Assembly (NCBI RefSeq): GCF_014203555.1
Contig: NZ_JACHJH010000004.1
Coordinates: 62,001-126,000 of the forward strand
Source: Streptomyces olivoverticillatus
GTDB taxonomy: Bacteria; Actinomycetota; Actinomycetes; Streptomycetales; Streptomycetaceae
Reading direction: 5' to 3'
Length of the DNA: 64,000 nt
Part shown: positions 1 to 7,674 of the stretch, in pieces
Numbering within the stretch: position 1 is the first letter of the stretch
Layout: the number at the start of each line of letters is the position of its first letter
Program-made: the position numbers and the translations under genes
The notes under the pieces: generated by a model
Database searches by the model: none
Told to the model about the DNA's origin: nothing
Seen by the model: the letters and a program-made list of their open reading frames with translations, nothing else

Positions 1-1
1 G

Positions 2-763
2 ACGACCGCGGCAGGACGGGCCCTGGCCCTGGGACGGGCGGAGCTGACGCTCCTGGGGCGCAACAGGATGGCGCTCTACACGGTCCTGCTGACGCCCGTC
101 CTCGTGATCTACGCGGTGAGCTCGGGGGCGCGGAAGCTCGATCTCAGCGGGTCCGGGATGTCCTTCAAGGAAGCGACGATGACGGGCGCCTTCGGGTACG
201 TCCTGATCTTCGTCGTCTACTGCAACTTGATGAGCGTCTTCACCGCGCGGCGCGAGGAGCTCGTCCTCAAGCGGCTGCGCACGGGCGAGGCCGGCGATCT
301 GGAGATCCTGGCGGGCACGGCGCTGCCGTCCCTGACCATCGCCGTCGCGCAGTGCGCCCTGCTGGTGACGGCGGGCATGGCATGGCTGCACATGCGCATA
401 CCGGCGCGCCCCGATCTGCTGGTGGCGGGCGTGCTGCTGGGCCTCGCCCTGCTGACGCCGCTGGCCGCCGCGTGCACGGCCTTCACCAAGAGCTCGGAGA
501 CCGCGCAACTCGCGGCAATGCCGCTGGTGATGGTCTCGATGCTGGGCTCCGGGATGTTCTGCCCGCTGGAGGCGATGCCGGACGCGCTCGCGAAGGCCTG
601 CTCGCTGCTGCCCATGACCCCGGTCGTGCAGCTGATGCGCGACGGCTGGCTCGGCGGGGCGAGCACGGCCGGGACCCTGGGGCATCTGGGGGCCGCGTTG
701 GCCTGGACGGCGGTCGCGGTGTTTGCTGTACGTCGCTGGTTCCGCTGGGAACCACGGCGCTGA
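2..763 (+). CDS. ABC-2 type transporter permease, 5' end outside the window
   Basis: The reading frame is open to the window edge and begins in-frame with a stretch reading LGRAELTLLGRNRMALYT, which is typical of the cytoplasmic N-terminus and first membrane helix of ABC-2 permeases. The ATG at 68 is therefore probably internal. At least five hydrophobic segments follow. A sequence like MLGSGMFCPLEAMP in the penultimate helix region matches the 'G.f.P...lP' turn common in drug and lipid exporters of this family. It would form the membrane part of an exporter with an ATPase encoded just upstream and unseen here. It is followed after 30 bp by a two-component pair on the same strand, an arrangement often seen when the kinase senses the exported compound. 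Substrate unknown. Confidence 0.8.
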   Translation, partial: TTAAGRALALGRAELTLLGRNRMALYTVLLTPVLVIYAVSSGARKLDLSGSGMSFKEATMTGAFGYVLIFVVYCNLMSVFTARREELVLKRLRTGEAGDLEILAGTALPSLTIAVAQCALLVTAGMAWLHMRIPARPDLLVAGVLLGLALLTPLAAACTAFTKSSETAQLAAMPLVMVSMLGSGMFCPLEAMPDALAKACSLLPMTPVVQLMRDGWLGGASTAGTLGHLGAALAWTAVAVFAVRRWFRWEPRR

Positions 764-793
764 GCTGGAGAGACAACCGGGGGTGGGGCGCGC

Positions 794-2107
794 GTGATCG
801 GTCGGGTGCGGGGGTTTCGCAGCCACAGCAAGGTCAAACAGATCGACCTCTACTCGCGCGGGGTGCTGTACGTGGCCCCGTGGCTGTTCGTCCTGATGCA
901 GGCGGGCGGGCTGGTGGGGCCGGCCCGGTCCGGCCCCGCTGTCCAGTACCTCGCCCTGGCCCTGGTCGTCGTGTCGGCCGTCCAGGCCGGGACCGGCATC
1001 GGCCTGCTGCGCCGGGCCCTCGACCGCTACCTCGGCAAGGGGGAGGCGCAACTGCGGGGGCGGTTGGCGCTCTCGTTCGCGCTGCTGACCGCGGCGTTCG
1101 GGCTGCTCGCGGCAGTGCTGGCGAAGGCCTTCGACGAGCAGACCGCGCAGAACGCGCCCACGATGCTCATGGGGGTCGCCCTGACGCCCCTGGGCGCGTT
1201 CTGCCTGATCGTGCGCAAGCGGGTCTACGCCGTCGTCTGCACGGTGGTCTCGTTGCTGGCGAACGTGCCGTTCGTCCTGACCGGCACGGCCGGGGCGGGA
1301 ATGGTGGGGCCCTTCGTCGGGTCGATGTTCGTCAGCGGGTGGGTCCTGCTGATGGTCCGGGTCACCGCGTGGATGCTCTCGATCATCTGGGAGGTCGACG
1401 CGGCCCGCGGGGTGCAGGCGCGGCTCGCGGTCGCCGAGGAGCGGCTGCGGTTCTCGCGGGACATGCACGACATACTCGGCCGGAACCTCGCGGCGATCGC
1501 GCTCAAGAGCGAGCTCGCCGTGCAGCTCTCGCGGCGGGGCTCGGCCGCGGCCGCGGACCAGATGGCCGAGGTGCAGCGGATCGCGCAGGAGTCCCAGCGC
1601 GAGCTGCGCGAGGTCGTCCGCGGCTACCGCGAGGCCGACCTGCACACCGAACTGGTCGGCGCCCGGGGCATCCTGGCCGCCGCCGGCATCGAGTGCCGCA
1701 TCGACGACGCGGCCGTCGACGAACTGCCGCCGCCGGTCCAGTCGGCGCTGGCCTGGGTGGTCCGCGAGGCCACGACGAACGTGCTGCGGCACGCGGACGC
1801 GGGGCGCTGCGCGCTGCGCCTGCGGCGGGTGGACGGACAGGCGGTCCTGGTGGTGGAGAACAACGGCGTGCGGGAGGCCGGCGCGGGCGGCTCCGGTGCC
1901 GGGGGCGGTTCGGGGCTCGCGGGTCTGCGGGAGCGGCTGACGGGGCTGGGGGGCACGCTCACCTGCGAGTACGGGGCGAACGGCACGTTCCTGCTGACGG
2001 CGCGGGTGCCCGTGGCCGCGACGGCGGCCGAGGGTGCAAAGGTGGAAGAGCTCCCCGTGCCCGCCCCCTTCCAGGGGACTCCCGTTCCGGAGAGGACGGG
2101 CTCGTGA
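794..2107 (+). CDS. Sensor histidine kinase, NarL/DesK (HisKA_3) type
   Basis: A 437-residue membrane kinase starting with GTG. The first ~200 residues hold several hydrophobic helices with short loops, so the sensor is probably membrane-embedded. The dimerisation/phosphoacceptor helix reads FSRDMHDILGRNLAA with the histidine near residue 225. An HATPase_c domain follows, with an N-box in WVVREATTNVLRHA and a glycine-rich G-box in the GSGLAGLRERL stretch. The stop overlaps the GTG of the next gene (GTGA), indicating translational coupling to its response regulator. The upstream permease suggests an exporter-associated signalling unit. The ligand cannot be inferred. Confidence 0.9.
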   Translation: MIGRVRGFRSHSKVKQIDLYSRGVLYVAPWLFVLMQAGGLVGPARSGPAVQYLALALVVVSAVQAGTGIGLLRRALDRYLGKGEAQLRGRLALSFALLTAAFGLLAAVLAKAFDEQTAQNAPTMLMGVALTPLGAFCLIVRKRVYAVVCTVVSLLANVPFVLTGTAGAGMVGPFVGSMFVSGWVLLMVRVTAWMLSIIWEVDAARGVQARLAVAEERLRFSRDMHDILGRNLAAIALKSELAVQLSRRGSAAAADQMAEVQRIAQESQRELREVVRGYREADLHTELVGARGILAAAGIECRIDDAAVDELPPPVQSALAWVVREATTNVLRHADAGRCALRLRRVDGQAVLVVENNGVREAGAGGSGAGGGSGLAGLRERLTGLGGTLTCEYGANGTFLLTARVPVAATAAEGAKVEELPVPAPFQGTPVPERTGS

Positions 2108-2733
2108 TCCCGGAGCCGGCCGGTGAGCCGATCCGTGTGATGCTCGCGGACGACGAGCATCTGATCCGTGGGGCGCTCGCCGCGCTGCTCGGGCTCGAGG
2201 ACGATCTGCGGGTCGTGGCCGAGGCCGCCTCGGGGAGCGAGGCACTGGCGATGGCGCGCGTGCACCGGCCGGACGTGGCAGTACTGGATCTCCAGATGCC
2301 AGGGCTGGACGGTGTGATGGTGGCCACATCCCTGCGGGCCGAACTGCCCGGCTGCCGCACCATGATCGTGACCGGTCACGGCCGTCCCGGGCATCTGAAG
2401 CGGGCCCTGGGGGCGGGGGTGCGCGGGTTCGTGCCCAAGACCGTGTCGGCCCAGCGGCTCGCCGAGATCATCCGTACGGTGCACGGCGGAAGCCGTTACG
2501 TCGACCCGGAGTTGGCGGCCGACGCGATCAGTGCGGGCGATTCGCCGCTGACCGCCCGCGAGGCGGAACTGCTGGAACTGGCCGAGGGCGGCGCACCCAT
2601 CGCGGAGATCGCCGAGCGCGCCTCGCTGACGCCGGGGACGGTCCGCAATTACCTCTCGGCGGCCACGGCGAAGCTCGGCGCGGAGAACCGTCACGCGGCG
2701 GCGCGCATCGCACGTGCTCAGGGTTGGCTATAG
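2104..2733 (+). CDS. LuxR/NarL-family response regulator
   Basis: A 209-residue regulator. The receiver domain occupies residues ~12-130, with acidic pocket residues in LADDEHL and phospho-acceptor Asp62 in VLDLQMPGLDG, and a conserved Lys in FVPKTVSA. A LuxR-type HTH follows from about residue 145 (SPLTAREAELLELAEGG then TPGTVRNYLSAATAKLG). The chosen GTG overlaps the kinase stop by 4 bp. An alternative GTG lies slightly downstream, but coupling favours this one. The likely target is the upstream transporter operon. The gene ends about 35 bp before a tRNA gene. Confidence 0.9.
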   Translation: MIPEPAGEPIRVMLADDEHLIRGALAALLGLEDDLRVVAEAASGSEALAMARVHRPDVAVLDLQMPGLDGVMVATSLRAELPGCRTMIVTGHGRPGHLKRALGAGVRGFVPKTVSAQRLAEIIRTVHGGSRYVDPELAADAISAGDSPLTAREAELLELAEGGAPIAEIAERASLTPGTVRNYLSAATAKLGAENRHAAARIARAQGWL

Positions 2734-2767
2734 TGGTACCCGCACCGCACGAGAGCGCGGGGCGAAT

Positions 2768-2840
<73 letters not shown>

Positions 2841-2847
2841 CAGAGAA

Positions 2848-2879
2848 CGAAGGCCCGGTCGATATCGACCGGGCCTTCG
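2848..2879. terminator. Perfect 16+16 bp inverted repeat, bidirectional terminator
   Basis: CGAAGGCCCGGTCGAT is immediately followed by its exact reverse complement, leaving no unpaired loop on paper. It sits between the plus-strand tRNA and the 3' end of the minus-strand kinase gene that starts at 4283. It can therefore serve both converging transcripts, although neither side has a long U-tract. Confidence 0.8.
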
Positions 2880-2882
2880 GCG

Positions 2883-4283
2883 TTATCGGCTGGTTTTCTG
2901 TTCGCCCTGGTGCGGGAAGCGCAGCCGGAAGCGGGCGCCGCCGGTCTCCGCCCGTTCCGCGGTGAGCTCCGCGCCGTGGGCGCGGGCGATCTGCCGGGCC
3001 ATGGCCAGGCCCAGGCCCGAGCCGGGCAGCGCCCGGGCCTGCCGGGAGCGGTAGAAGCGGTCGAAGACGTAGGGCAGGTCCTCCGCCGCGATGCCGGGAC
3101 CGTGATCGCGCACCGTGAGGTCGATGCCACCCTCCGCACGCGCCAGGCGCACCTCGACCATCGCCCCGGTGGGGCTGAACTTGGCGGCGTTGTCCAGCAG
3201 GTTGGACAGCAGCCGGGCCAGCCGGGCGGGCACCCCGGGGACGGTGGCCTCGGTGACGTCCGCGGTGAACGGCGTGCCCGGCCAGTGGCCACGGGCCTCG
3301 GCGGCACAGCGTTCGGTGAGCAGGTCCAGCCGGACCTGCTCCACCAGCGGCTGCGGCTCCTCGTCGCGGGCCAGCTCGATGAGGTCGTTGACCATGCCCG
3401 TCACCTCGCGCAGCTGCCGTCCGAGCGCGCCCGCGGCCCGGTCGCGCTGGGCGGCGGTGAGCCGGTCGGCGCGGGCGAGGAGCTCGGCGTTGGTGCGCAG
3501 CGCCGTCAGCGGGGTGCGCAGCTCGTGGGAGGCGTCGGCGACGAGGCGGCGCTGGGCGGCGACGGCCTCCTCCAGCTCGCCGAGCATGGTGTTGAAGCTG
3601 GTGGCCAGGCGGGTGATCTCGTCCTGGCGACGGGCACCTCTTTTCTCGTAGCGGGGCAACTCGATGCGGTGGGCGGGGTCGCGGGTGGCGGCGATGCGCT
3701 CGGCGGTGGCAGCGATGCGGGTGACGGGGCGCAGGGACGTCCGCGAGGCCAGGTAGCCGAGTCCGGCCGCGAGCAGCACGCCGACGCCGCCGACCGCGGC
3801 GAGGTAGCCGCCGGCCTGCCGTACGCCCTGGTCGACGGTGTCGGAGCGGGCGGCGACCTGCAGGGCCCGGCCCTTCTCACCCGGAATGGGGGCGGTCAGC
3901 ATCCGCATGGGGTGCCCGTGATGGGTGATGTCGCTGTAGTGGGCGCCGAGGGTGCCCGCGGCGACGCGGCGGGTGGCGCCGGTGACGGGCAGGGCGAGGC
4001 CCCGCTGGCCGGGGGCGGCGGGGTCGGCGGGGACGACCTGGGCGCAGGCCGGTGCGGCGAGGTAGGCGCACTGGTCGTAGAGGACGCCGCTGCGTACGTC
4101 GTGGCTCTGCTGGGCGATGATCCCGGCCTGTTGTTTGAGCTGGAGGTCGAGCTGGCGGACGAGTTCGTAGCGGATGACGACGTAGGCGGCGGCCAGTACG
4201 CCGAGGGCGACGAGGGCGACGGCGGCCGAGGTGATCAGGGCCAGGCGGGCGCGCAGGGGTCTGCGGGCGAGCAGCCGGTTCAC
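2883..4283 (-). CDS. Sensor histidine kinase, HAMP/HisKA (EnvZ/MprB-like)
   Basis: A 466-residue transmembrane kinase. TM1 lies near residues 12-38. An extracytoplasmic sensor of ~120 residues containing several cysteines follows (QCAYLAAPACAQVV), then TM2 around residues 150-170 and a HAMP linker. HisKA has ADASHELRTPLTALR with the phosphorylated His near residue 255, followed by HATPase_c with NLLDNAAKFSP (N-box) and GSGLGLAMARQIA (G-box). The start overlaps the stop of the upstream regulator by 4 bp (ATGA). The two cysteines in the sensor could form a disulfide. The ligand is unknown. The architecture resembles MprB/CseC-type envelope-stress kinases, but that is inference only. Confidence 0.92.
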   Translation of the reverse strand: MNRLLARRPLRARLALITSAAVALVALGVLAAAYVVIRYELVRQLDLQLKQQAGIIAQQSHDVRSGVLYDQCAYLAAPACAQVVPADPAAPGQRGLALPVTGATRRVAAGTLGAHYSDITHHGHPMRMLTAPIPGEKGRALQVAARSDTVDQGVRQAGGYLAAVGGVGVLLAAGLGYLASRTSLRPVTRIAATAERIAATRDPAHRIELPRYEKRGARRQDEITRLATSFNTMLGELEEAVAAQRRLVADASHELRTPLTALRTNAELLARADRLTAAQRDRAAGALGRQLREVTGMVNDLIELARDEEPQPLVEQVRLDLLTERCAAEARGHWPGTPFTADVTEATVPGVPARLARLLSNLLDNAAKFSPTGAMVEVRLARAEGGIDLTVRDHGPGIAAEDLPYVFDRFYRSRQARALPGSGLGLAMARQIARAHGAELTAERAETGGARFRLRFPHQGEQKTSR

Positions 4284-4972
4284 CGCTGGGCCAGGAGGTA
4301 GCCGACGCCGTGCACGGTGTGGACGAGGCGGGGTGCGCCGCCGGCCTCGAGTTTGCGGCGCAGGTAGCCGACGTAGACGGCGAGGGAGTTGGATTCGGGG
4401 CCGAAGTCGGCGCCCCAGACGCGTTCTTGGATCACTTCGCGGGGCAGTGCCTGGCCCGGGTGGCGCATCAGGACTTCGAGGAGCGCGAATTCGGTGCGGG
4501 TGAATTCAAGCGGGATGCCGCCGCGTTCGCCGGTGCGGGTGAGGGGGTCGACGGTGAGGTCGGAGAAGGCCAGCTCGCCGGTTCCGGCGGCCGCCGTGGC
4601 GGTGGCGGCGCGGCGCAGCAGGGCGCGCAGCCGGGCGAGGAGTTCGTCGAGGGCGAAGGGTTTGACGAGGTAGTCGTCGGCGCCGGCGTCCAGGCCCGCG
4701 ACCCGGTCGGAGACGGCGTCGCGGGCGGTGAGGACGAGGACGGGCGTGCGGTCGCCGAGTTGGCGCAGCCGGCGGCAGACGGCGAGGCCGTCGAGGACGG
4801 GCATGGCGAGGTCGAGCACGATGGCCGCCGGGGGCGCGGCGGCGACGGCGGAGAGGGCTTCCAGGCCGTCGGCGGCGGCGCGTACGAGGTAGCCCTCCAT
4901 CTGCAGGGCGTCGATGACGGCCGCCCGGACGTCGGGGTCGTCGTCGACGACGAGTACGGGCGGCTGGGCCAT
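4280..4972 (-). CDS. OmpR/PhoB-family response regulator
   Basis: A 230-residue regulator. The receiver has acidic residues in VVDDDPD, phospho-acceptor Asp54 in VLDLAMPVLDG and Lys in DYLVKPFALDELLARL. A C-terminal winged helix (Trans_reg_C) carries EFTRTEFALLEVLMRHPGQ and VYVGYLRRKLEAGG. The ATG at 4972 is preferred over an in-frame GTG 42 bp upstream, because GGAGAG lies 5 nt before it and the receiver begins directly after it. It is coupled to the kinase gene downstream. The leader contains a strong hairpin and a short inverted repeat that could be an autoregulatory site. Confidence 0.92.
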   Translation of the reverse strand: MAQPPVLVVDDDPDVRAAVIDALQMEGYLVRAAADGLEALSAVAAAPPAAIVLDLAMPVLDGLAVCRRLRQLGDRTPVLVLTARDAVSDRVAGLDAGADDYLVKPFALDELLARLRALLRRAATATAAAGTGELAFSDLTVDPLTRTGERGGIPLEFTRTEFALLEVLMRHPGQALPREVIQERVWGADFGPESNSLAVYVGYLRRKLEAGGAPRLVHTVHGVGYLLAQR

Positions 4973-4986
4973 GGTCTCTCCGGCGG

Positions 4987-5015
4987 GGTGGGGGCACAGG
5001 TGCGGTGCCCCCACC
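4987..5015 (-). promoter_or_regulatory. 11-bp hairpin in the leader of the OmpR-type regulator gene
   Basis: GGTGGGGGCAC at 4987-4997 pairs perfectly with GTGCCCCCACC at 5005-5015 around a 7-nt loop. It lies only 15 bp upstream of the regulator's ATG and just outside the ribosome-binding site. It has no U-tract, so it may shape translation or mRNA stability rather than terminate. Confidence 0.5.
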
Positions 5016-5019
5016 TTGG

Positions 5020-5032
5020 CAGACGTTGTCTG
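5020..5032. promoter_or_regulatory. Short inverted repeat CAGAC-N3-GTCTG
   Basis: A 5-bp perfect inverted repeat about 50 bp upstream of the regulator start. It is a plausible operator or autoregulation site by position only; no family consensus is matched. Confidence 0.25.
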
Positions 5033-5055
5033 AGAGGGCTCTTAGGACGTCTGCG

Positions 5056-5964
5056 TCAGGCCCCTGCCGCCCACTTGACGCCGGTGAGCCGCTCGTAGGC
5101 CTCCGCGTACTTGGCGCTGGTGCGCTCGACGACCTCGTCGGGCAGCGGCGGGGGCGGCTGCTCGCCGTGGCGGTCCCAGGCGGCGGCCGGGGAGGTCAGC
5201 CAGTCGCGGATGTACTGCTTGTCGAAGGACGGCTGGGGGCGGCCGGGCTGCCAGGAGTCGGCGGGCCAGAAGCGGGAGGAGTCGGGGGTGAGCACCTCGT
5301 CGGCGAGGACCAGGTCGCCGTCGTCGAAGCCGAATTCGAACTTGGTGTCGGCGAGGATGATGCCGCGGTCGCGGGCGATCTCGCGGGCGCGGCTGTAGAC
5401 GGCGAGGGTGGCCTGGCGGAGGCGGGCGGCGGTCTCCGCGCCGACCTGGCGGGCCGCTTCCTCGTAGGAGACGTTCTCGTCGTGCTCGCCGACGGCGGCC
5501 TTGGTGGCGGGGGTGAAGATCGGGGAGGGCAGTTCGGAGCCGTCCTCCAGGCCCTCGGGGAGGGCGAGGCCGCAGACGGTGCGGGTCTGCCGGTATTCGG
5601 CGAGGCCGGAGCCGGTGAGGTAGCCGCGGGCGACGCACTCGACGGGGACCATGTCCAGGGCCCGGCAGATCAGGGTGCGGCCGGCCCAGTCGGCGGGGGC
5701 ACCGGGGGGCAGTTCGGTGGACAGGACGTGGTGCGGGACCAGGTCGGCGAGGCGGTCGAACCACCACAGGGAGAGCTGGGTGAGGATCCGGCCCTTGTCG
5801 GGGATCTCGGTGGGCAGGACCCAGTCGTAGGCGGACATGCGGTCGGTGGCGACCATCACCAGCTCGCCCGCCTCGTTGCGGTAGAGGTCGCGGACCTTGC
5901 CGGTGTGCAGATGCACAAGGCCCGGCACTTCCGCGGGCTTGGGCTTCTCGACGAATCCGGACAC
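5056..5964 (-). CDS. purC: Phosphoribosylaminoimidazole-succinocarboxamide (SAICAR) synthase
   Basis: A 302-residue enzyme that joins CAIR and aspartate with ATP to give SAICAR in de novo purine synthesis. Family motifs are HTGKVRDLYR (ATP binding) near the N-terminus, DRMSAYDW, the VECVARGYLTGSGLAEY signature, and DTKFEFGFDD with SFDKQYIRDWL near the C-terminus. The start is the GTG at 5964, giving MSGFVEKPKP, because AGGAGG stands 4 nt before it; an ATG 24 bp upstream has no such site. purD lies about 4 kb away on the same strand, separated by two unrelated-looking genes. Confidence 0.97.
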   Translation of the reverse strand: MSGFVEKPKPAEVPGLVHLHTGKVRDLYRNEAGELVMVATDRMSAYDWVLPTEIPDKGRILTQLSLWWFDRLADLVPHHVLSTELPPGAPADWAGRTLICRALDMVPVECVARGYLTGSGLAEYRQTRTVCGLALPEGLEDGSELPSPIFTPATKAAVGEHDENVSYEEAARQVGAETAARLRQATLAVYSRAREIARDRGIILADTKFEFGFDDGDLVLADEVLTPDSSRFWPADSWQPGRPQPSFDKQYIRDWLTSPAAAWDRHGEQPPPPLPDEVVERTSAKYAEAYERLTGVKWAAGA

Positions 5965-6033
5965 GCGTCCTCCTGGTGGTTTGTCCAAACACCTCGATTC
6001 TGCCGTACGGCCGGATCCATGCCTCGGTGAGGG

Positions 6034-7512
6034 TCAGCCGCGTTTGCAGATGCGGTCCAGGAGGTTGGCCGTGGCGCGCTGGATGCGGGCGTCCACATGG
6101 CCCGGGCGGTCGAGGGCGGGGGACCAGGCGAAGGTGCCGGAGGCGAAGACGAGGGCACCGCTGGGGGCGCGGTAGAGCGAGGTCTCCTGGTGGCGGCGGC
6201 GGCCCTCGCTGTCGGCGTAGGGGGAATGGGCGAGGAGGATGCGGCGGGTGTGCTGGGGCAGGGCCGTCCGGGGGTAGTAGCGGTCGGCTTCGCCGGCGAC
6301 GAGGCCGGGGAGTTCGTCGCCCTCGCCGGCGCCGGTGGCCTCCCACAGCCAGTGGTCGGCGTTGCGGACGACGAGGGGGGCGGGCTCGGGGACCCGGCCC
6401 GCGTACTGGATGCCGAGCAGCTGCTGTTCGGGGGGTGTCATGTCGCGCCAGAGCGCGGAGCGGCCGGGGCCGCGGCGTTTTCGGCAGGTGAGCAGGTGGT
6501 CGGGGCCGGCCGGGGAGGGGGCGAGCTCGATCTGCCAGTACATGGTGTTGGCGGAGAGGAAGACCATGGAGGTGCCGCCGTCGCGCGCGTCCTCGACGGC
6601 GCGGCGCATGGCGTGCGACCAGTACTCGTCATGGCCGGGGAAGACCATGCCCCGGTAGCGTGCCGGATCGATTCGTCCGGCGTGGAGGTCGCGGGCTTCG
6701 GCGTAGGCGAGGTCGTAGCCGTAGCGCTCGGCCCAGCGGATGAAGTCGTAGGCGTGGCCCACGTGCAGCGGCAGGCCGGCGCCCGCGTAGGGGCGGTCGA
6801 AGGAGACGGTGGTGGCGGCGCCCTCTTCGCCGAGCAGGCGGCCGTTCTCGTCCCAGGCGTGGTAGAGGCTGGCGCCCGTGTGGCCGTCCTCGGGGTAGAG
6901 GTTGTAGGCCTGCCAGGTGATGTCGGGCAGGACGAGCAGCAGGTCGGCGGGGTTGGTGTCGCGGACGGTGAAGGGGATGTGGCTGCGGTAGCCGTCGGCG
7001 GTGGTCAGGACGGCCACGTAGGCGCCGGTGCTCCAGTGCGCGGGGACCTGCAACCGCCAGGACAGCCACCAGTGGTGGCAGGAGACGGTGCGGTCCGCGG
7101 TGAGCGGCGGGGGCTGGACGATGCCGGACAGCCGCGGGCTGGTGGTGATCTTGGCGGCGCCGACGCCGCCGTAGTGGCCGATGCGGTAGACGTCGACGGC
7201 GAACTGCTGGGGCGGGTCGACGGTGATGCGGAAGTCCAGGGCCTCGCCGGGGGCGACGGCGCTGGCCGAGGCGAAGCCCTTGATCTGGCAGTGGACGTCG
7301 TCGGCGGTGCGGGGCCCGGGTCTGCGGGGCGGTGGGACGCGGCTGCCCGCGGGGGCGACCACCGGGTCCACGTACCAGGGGATGATGTGGCCGGTGTCGT
7401 CGAAGTAGTACTCGCCGCCGCGCAGCCAGGGCAGCGGGCCCTGCCCGAAGGGGTCCGAGACAGCGTGTGCGAGTGCTCCGGACTCCCAGCGGCGGATCTG
7501 GTCCATCCCCAT
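6034..7512 (-). CDS. N,N-dimethylformamidase beta-subunit-like protein
   Basis: A 492-residue protein whose core resembles the large-subunit C-terminal domain of N,N-dimethylformamidase. Seen are an N-terminal beta-rich part (VDVYRIGHYGGVGAAK), then LVLPDITWQAYNLYPEDG, VFPGHDEYWSHAMRRAVEDA and FLSANTMYWQIEL. The second half fits a glutamine-amidotransferase-like fold seen in this family. No signal peptide is evident. Homologues are common in Streptomyces as uncharacterised proteins, so actual amidase activity is an inference. A purine-rich GGGAGGG lies 11 nt before the first of two ATGs (7512 and 7506); either could be used. Confidence 0.65.
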   Translation of the reverse strand: MGMDQIRRWESGALAHAVSDPFGQGPLPWLRGGEYYFDDTGHIIPWYVDPVVAPAGSRVPPPRRPGPRTADDVHCQIKGFASASAVAPGEALDFRITVDPPQQFAVDVYRIGHYGGVGAAKITTSPRLSGIVQPPPLTADRTVSCHHWWLSWRLQVPAHWSTGAYVAVLTTADGYRSHIPFTVRDTNPADLLLVLPDITWQAYNLYPEDGHTGASLYHAWDENGRLLGEEGAATTVSFDRPYAGAGLPLHVGHAYDFIRWAERYGYDLAYAEARDLHAGRIDPARYRGMVFPGHDEYWSHAMRRAVEDARDGGTSMVFLSANTMYWQIELAPSPAGPDHLLTCRKRRGPGRSALWRDMTPPEQQLLGIQYAGRVPEPAPLVVRNADHWLWEATGAGEGDELPGLVAGEADRYYPRTALPQHTRRILLAHSPYADSEGRRRHQETSLYRAPSGALVFASGTFAWSPALDRPGHVDARIQRATANLLDRICKRG

Positions 7513-7674
7513 GTGCGCGCTCCCTCCCCGAGCCCCCGCATGCCCATTCGGTTTCCCAGCAGATCACAGGTCACGCCCGGCCCATCACTGTTCGTCGTGA
7601 AATTCCCCGAAAGTGATGGTCCTAGCACCTACACAGCGTGACTTCGTCACAGTGCGTCACGCCTGACGCGCCTT

